Assembly (NCBI GenBank): GCA_036429605.1
Contig: CM071590.1
Span: 2,356,001-2,420,000, forward strand
Origin: Cladobotryum mycophilum
Lineage: Eukaryota; Ascomycota; Sordariomycetes; Hypocreales; Hypocreaceae
DNA length: 64,000 nucleotides
Reading direction: 5' to 3'
Part shown: one piece after another, positions 58,507 through 64,000 of the stretch
How positions within the stretch are numbered: the first letter of the stretch is position 1
Layout: each line of letters begins with the position of its first letter
Translations under genes and position numbers: made by a program
Notes under the pieces: generated by a model
What the model saw: the letters and a program-made list of their open reading frames with translations, nothing else
Database searches by the model: none
What the model was told of the DNA's origin: nothing

Positions 58507-61500
58507 CTATAGCTTCGGATCCAACTCCTCGTACTCACTGATGTCCTTGACTGGTCGTGCTCCTTGGCTTGCCAAAAGACCAGCTTTGTATTTCCGACCG
58601 TCGGTAATCTCTACAGCCGCCGTTACGACATCGCTTGTTGCGGCGGTGGCTGCATCTTCAACGCTCTGCTGCCTCTCTGCTGGGGCATCGTTCAAGCTAG
58701 CCTTTTCCAACTGAGTAGCGACCTCCTCGGCATCTGGTTCGCTGGAGCCGGAGCCTCGAGCGCGCAAATGAACAGAAATGCGAGCTCGTGTTTTGGATGA
58801 TGGGTTGAGGAACCTGTTATAAAAGCTTACCATTCCGGCCTTGGTCAACGGCTTGACGTGTGCGGCATCAAGTTGGGCTGTTGGGAGTCGTGTTAGCTAA
58901 TAATTATTCCACAAGAATGAAACCAGCTGGAAGAGATGTGACTGGTTGAAATGTTGGAAAAGAAACATACCTTGTTCAAAGTCGTAATATTCGTTTGCGA
59001 TCTGAGTCCAGTGCCTAGAGGTCTCCTGATCCAGGTTTCTCATCTTCTCGAGTCGTTTAATGATCAAACTCCGCTTATGCCCCTCAAATTCTGTCTCGCT
59101 CATCTTTTCTAGAGTCTCGCCGAACTGAACCAAAAATGCCTCGATGCGACCATCGACATACTCGGGGGTTCTTTCGCTTTGGATCAGGAATCGGAGACCA
59201 CAGGTAGTGGCAAATGTCTTCATGCTGGCAAAAACAATGTAGCCAAGCTGTTCCTTGGTTCTGAGCTGGTCGAACGCAGGCTCATGAATCATTTGGTCAA
59301 TGAGAAGCGTCTTTGCCCGAATCTCGCGGTCCCCCTTGTCGCCGACATAGAACCAAGTTTCTACGCAGTGGTTGACGTTTGCAGGATCCTTGAGCGTCTT
59401 TTTGTAGACATAGTTTGAGCCATAGGTGGGAATGAGCGATCGAATTATGGGCCACTGGGATTTGGGCAGCGTCCGCGGCTTCAAAATTGATTCCACCATG
59501 TCCGTTACCCTCAGCGCATCTCCCTTGTAGAGATTGCCGTGTGCGTAAATTTCAATGTACATCTGGCATATCATCTGTTTGTGGAACTGCCGAACGGCAT
59601 CAGCAGTGATGCCCCGAAGCTCGAGAGTCAGTTCTTCCACCAAATAGTCACGTTCCGCATTTAGCCAAGACATATAGTCCCCGACCTGCTGGTATGAAGA
59701 TTGGAGCTGCCAGTTCTCGTATCCACGAGTCAGGCGCTCTTTGACAATGCTGAAGCGGTCATCCTTGATTTCGATATCCCGTAGCGTGGCAGTGACTTGT
59801 TCCAAAAGCACAGGCAATTTGTCGTTGTAGCCAGAGATGTCGAGGAACATGCCACGGCCGTCGAGAGATACGGAGTATTGAAGACCAGCCAGTTCGGCAT
59901 CGTACGAATATTCCTCCAGTGCGTCCCTGATGAGCTCTGTGAAGAGCCTTGCCTTGACACTATTTTCCGCCGTCGCATAGATGAGCGGACTCTTGAGGCT
60001 TACAATGACGTTAGCTCGGGGCACCCAGAATGTGTCGTCCTTTTTCCACCAAGTTCGAGCTACATGGTCATTTCGCAGTATACGGGGGCTGGAGCTGGCT
60101 CCACAACCTCCTTCTTCTCTACCTCAAGCTTGTTGGGGATGAAGTTGTTCTTGTGAGGGAGGTGAAGTTCAGGCAACCGCTTTCCTCCGGGGGTTTCGAC
60201 AGCTCGTTTCCACTCCTCCATAAGCTCGCTGGGGATTCGTTCATGTTTGTATTCCGTACCATACCACCTCTCTTTCTTATCCCAGGTACCCGGGAAAGTT
60301 CGAGATACGACGCACAGGCGGAAGTTGTCAGGTCGGATCTTGTTGAGTGCTTGCTCGATGAGCTTTGAGTCGAATATCCGTAGACGGCTCTGGCCACTCA
60401 ATAGCCACTCGCGAGGCAATGGCTTCTGCATCACAGAGCTGATACGGCTCGTGAAGCGACTGGCAGGGGTCTTTTGTTTAAATTTGAAATCCACATCTGC
60501 CATCCCCTTTTGCTCTTGGAAAATCCACTCCTGAGGAGGAGCCTCTCGTAGGAGTGATACATATTGGAAAAATATCTTGACAATATCTGGATACACCTTT
60601 AGGCCCTACAACAGTACGTTAGCACACATAAAAACTTGCGATGGCTGGGAAAACGGCATACCTCTTCAGTTAACCTGATTTGAACTTCAAAGATGCCAGG
60701 GGTGCCAGGGCAGACAGGGTAGGCGCCGGCCGAAAGGCTGTTGGCCCAACCCTTGTTTTTGATATATGACATGATGCTGCCGGGTCCTTCGTGGCCAATA
60801 AGATGGGCAATGTATCTGCTGGGTTGAGACTCAAACAGATCCTCCTCGTCGATGAATGGGAAATACAAGTTCAATTCCCTCGAGTCCATGACAGGCTTCG
60901 CGAACCATTGAACGCCAATTTCGCTGTCCCGGAAGGGAACCTCGTTGGCCCACCTATTTGGTGGTAGGTTCTTATTGACTATGCCAGAGAAGAACTCGAG
61001 AGCCCATTTCTGGAGCACATCCAGGGGCTCTCGCCCTAAGATAACGAGTTTCATCCTGTTGGCAGAGTAGTGCTTGTCGTGGAACTCGATGAACTTGTCT
61101 CTGACATTGACCCCCCTAGCTTCTGGTAGTGTTTTGAGGACTTCCAAGTTACCCGTGGAGAAGTGGCAGTATGGGTGGTTCGGATTGGACAAGGACTTGT
61201 CGAGTTGATGAAGGCGCCATGTGTCGTTTTGCAGGTTCTTCTTGTTTTCGGAATCGACGGCCTTGAGCTCCCTGTCCAGGGTGCTAGACAAGAACAAGGG
61301 CTCAATGAAGAATTGCGCAAAGCGATCGAGGGCATCCCGCAAAGGTGAAGGGTTGGTATCTGAAGGGTCTTCATCATTGGCTGGCTTAGCAGCCACGTCG
61401 AAGTAGTAATTCGTCGACGTAGCGGCCGTGTAAGCGTTGGAGCTGCCCGAGTTGGCAGACAGGTATTGTCCGTACTCATTTTCGATGGGGAACTTTTTCG

Positions 61501-61906
61501 TGCCCATGAACAAGAGCTGGTACGCAGGATAGGGTTAGTTGAGCCGACAAAAGAGAATTAAGAAAAAGGGAGACTGGGTAGGAATTGGTTGGTGTGTTGA
61601 AAGAAGGGCGGATTTGTAACTTACATGCTCTACGGCGTGGGCCATGCCAGGCATACCATCTTCGTCACTGAAATTTCCAACATTGACGTCGAGGGCAGCA
61701 CTGGCCTTGTCTGTTTCCGGATCGTGGACCAAAAGTGCCTCGAGATCATTTTCCAGTCGAATCACGCGATAATCGCGATCGTCAAGCGAGGGCTTCTCTA
61801 AGCGATCTGTCAAGAGAACGACTGGCGACTGGCGACTAGGACCCCGCGCCTGGGCCTGAGCTCCAGCCACAGGCTCAGCCTCGGCCTGCGCTGCGGGGAG
61901 AGGCAT
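58507..61906 (-). CDS. STE23: Ste23 / insulin-degrading-enzyme family metalloprotease (M16A), one apparent frameshift
   Basis: Four exons on the minus strand: 61906-61625, 61516-60662, 60605-58971 and 58877-58507, with introns of 108, 56 and 93 nt. The start MPLPAAQAEAEPV was preferred over an ATG 38 codons upstream. The inverted zinc motif HxxEH reads GMAHAVEHLLFMGTKKFP near residue 90, split by the first intron, and the third ligand Glu is expected in the ALDRFAQFFIEPLF to ELKAVDSENKKN region. The C-terminal inactive M16 half includes EPAFDQLRTKEQLGYIV. Ste23 processes the a-factor precursor N-terminally in yeast, with Axl1, and degrades small peptides. The frame breaks at a five-C run (G5 on plus, 60084-60088). 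One more C gives APAPRILRNDHVARTWW and 1047 residues, normal for the family. Confidence 0.93.
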
Positions 61907-62408
61907 GGTAAAAAGTTGAAAGGGAAAAACCAGGCCACGACAAGGCAGAATTGCAGGACAAGGCGATTGAAGGATTGAAGAGGGAATGAAATGTTCGTGG
62001 AATGGTTTTGAGGGTGGCAATAGCGGCGAACTGCGGTGTAGCTGTCTGCTTGCGTATGTATGTTATGTACGTACGGGCAAGCAATGGTGGTGCTGCTCCG
62101 TAAGTGGTGGGGGGGGCTTGGGGGCCCCTTGTAGTCTATAATGCGCCACTAAGGTAGGCCGATTACCTCCTCTACAGTACTTTCGCCTGCCCAGGTCCTT
62201 AGCTGGGACGAATGAAGGTTACGAACCACCCTTGCAGCCTGGTGAAGGGAAGTCGGTAGTGTAGTTTCGAGAGCCGCCGCCCCCAGAGAAGGGATGAGAC
62301 TGACGATACCCAGTCCGTGCGACCGGTTGCTGATGTAGCCAGTGGGGGCCCAAGAACTCGAGCTGACGGCAGTTGGCGGAATCTAGCTATGTTCTAGGTC
62401 AGTACTAC

Positions 62409-62427
62409 TAGGTAGGTAGGTAGGTAG
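62409..62427. repeat. (TAGG)n microsatellite
   Basis: Four to five TAGG units, the cleanest example of the TAGG vocabulary seen in many spacers here. Confidence 0.85.
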
Positions 62428-63845
62428 AAAGGGAGGGAGGGTTGCCAGGAGTCGAGGACAAGCAAGGGGGAGCTCCTTGGTGTGCTTCGTAATGTCCAGT
62501 GCCAAGTAATTAATCATTACTTACCTACCTACCAAATAAGTGACTGCGCCGTCTTGTCCTGTGTGTCCCCGGATAGGTAGCCTCTGTCGACGACTAGGTA
62601 GACTAGATGACTAGGTAGGAATGCTGTGTGCGGCGAGGCGAGGCGCAGTTGCTGCTACAGTACGGCACTGTTTATAGAGATTGATAATATTGGTGTAAAA
62701 TGCCAATGTTGTATTTTCTTTGTCTTGTTTCAGAGCCCAACCAATTCTTTGATATACTGTCGGGGTGGCTCCCTTCGTCATGCTATGCTGTGTCTACCTG
62801 AATCACACGTTGGAGATGAACGTAGTAGTAGTCATTTATACCCAAACTGGGGTGGTTTAATACCTACCAGTGAACCACAGCTACCAGAAAGAACCATTGA
62901 CCTTGATTCGCTTCTACTTGCCACATAGCCGAGTATTGATTGGTGCTATTACATTCCCATACCGAGGCTACCTATTCAATGCTTCTGCAGAGTCTTGAGG
63001 GGGGGCATATCAATTCAAGCCATGTGTTTACAGTGTGTCCATCTCAACACAATACTCTGCGTGGAACGAAAGCAACGCATCACAGAGTACCCGAATGGTA
63101 CATTATAGACTTACCTTGGAAAAGACCCTTACTTGATCAGTCCTCTGCCCAACACCAATCTGTGGCGCCACGCCTGTCAAAAGACAAAAAGGAACCTGTC
63201 AACAGCTAGCAGGAAGCCACGAGTTCAGGGGGCCAACACAACAGAGACCTGCCAACATGCCTTTCAACGTCATTATTGCACGAATAGGATATACCTCCGT
63301 AGAGAATACGGCCACCATGATGCGTCGTAGGATTTGTACCAGCCGGGCGTGAATTGGTATTGGTTTTTTGGGTGCAGATGAGATGTATCACTGCCGCTGT
63401 GCTCCGTAGAGCTTAAAGAGGACAGGATTTCCTGCAAAAGGATGTGGGTAATGCGTACTCGGAAGGTATCCGGGTGGTATTGTTCACTCCATGTAAGACA
63501 AGTCATGAATTGGTAGCTTCGGTATAAGATCCAATGGTGGCAGCGGCGCAAGGGCATCTCGAGGTTTTGAGGCTCAAAAATGTCTGTTGGTCAAGCCCCA
63601 AGGTCGTGTAGATGAGGCATTATAACCACGAGGCGCATCCGATTGTAACCATCGATAGATGTTGATTCGTTTAAACTCTGAAATTTCTTGTTGGTTCGGC
63701 CAACAACCGACTCAAGACAGCGTCAAATATGAACCTCAAATTCGAGGGCAACACCGGCAATCCCCCCCCCACCTCTCCTGAAGAGACCCAAACAAAGGCC
63801 CGCTAAAATCCAACTTGACATGACAGGTAAGGCACCTAAGGTAAC

Positions 63846-63875
63846 GTCAAGTCAAGTCAGGTCAAGTCAGGTCAG
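63846..63875. repeat. GTCAA/GTCAG pentamer array, six copies
   Basis: Six consecutive GTCAR units with only the last base varying. Confidence 0.85.
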
Positions 63876-64000
63876 GTAAGAGATCTGATCTGAGCCGCTT
63901 ACAATCTCACTGTAACTTGCATATACATGCCTAAGAAAAGCTGTGAAGTCGGTGAGCCTGGGGAGGGTCCTGCATGTGCTTAAGCAGTGCGTGAGCGAGA

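Larger units (their letters stand above)
61907..64000. other. Region upstream of STE23 to the window end
   Basis: 2.1 kb. It holds TAGG tetramers (62409-62427), further CTACCTAC patches (62520-62620), a C9 run (63762-63770) and a GTCAA/GTCAG array near the end. Short ORFs (62626-62928, 63273-63557) have no recognisable features. Confidence 0.45.

Noticed and set aside
1339..60088. Repeat-induced point mutation (RIP) or pseudogenes as cause of the frame breaks
   Set aside because: RIP makes C-to-T changes, not single-base losses in G/C runs, and all affected genes keep intact motifs on both sides of each break.

Overview
The window is nuclear DNA of a filamentous ascomycete, most likely Sordariomycetes and probably Hypocreales. 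The order-level call is an impression from the protein sequences, not a search. The evidence is 14 intron-containing eukaryotic genes with short GT-AG introns (about 48-195 nt, usually with a CTAAC/CTAAT-like branch point), fungal families (Smp3, Ste23, a DUF3074 protein, a fungal HNH_2 protein, a long-chain alcohol oxidase) and long intergenic stretches rich in microsatellites. No transposon, CRISPR, rRNA or tRNA gene and no secondary-metabolite cluster was found.

Layout. 1-22.9 kb is gene-dense: DUF3074/coiled-coil protein (+, 5' end outside the window), THADA/Trm732-like protein (-), ribosomal protein uL1 (+), GPI mannosyltransferase Smp3 (-), Skp1 (+), ribosomal protein eL39 (-), Arl1 (+), HNH protein (-), catalase (+). 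Strands alternate almost perfectly, so genes lie in divergent and convergent pairs. 22.9-64 kb is sparse and every gene is on the minus strand: an unrecognised 337-aa protein, a long-chain fatty alcohol oxidase (GMC family), a cyclic-nucleotide phosphodiesterase, a Ubp12-like deubiquitinase and the Ste23/insulin-degrading-enzyme metalloprotease. Two stretches of about 8 kb (26.2-34.1 kb and 42.4-51.1 kb) carry no recognisable gene.

Functionally the genes are mostly housekeeping: translation (uL1, eL39), tRNA modification (THADA), GPI-anchor synthesis (Smp3), ubiquitin turnover (Skp1, Ubp12), Golgi traffic (Arl1), cAMP signalling (phosphodiesterase), peptide processing (Ste23), peroxide removal and fatty-alcohol oxidation. 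I see no single pathway or operon-like system.

The strongest unexpected signal is technical or evolutionary. Eight reading-frame breaks occur in five otherwise intact conserved genes. Each sits in a run of five or six G or C, and each is explained by exactly one missing G/C. With that correction the exon lengths of all five genes come out in frame. This looks like systematic undercalling of G/C homopolymers in the assembly, not pseudogenes. Other signals are a strongly over-represented TACGGAGTA/TACTCCGTA 9-mer between genes, paired CACGTGA boxes in the uL1 promoter with inverted AGCCCTA boxes upstream of eL39, and dispersed TAGG/GGTACC-like low-complexity patches.
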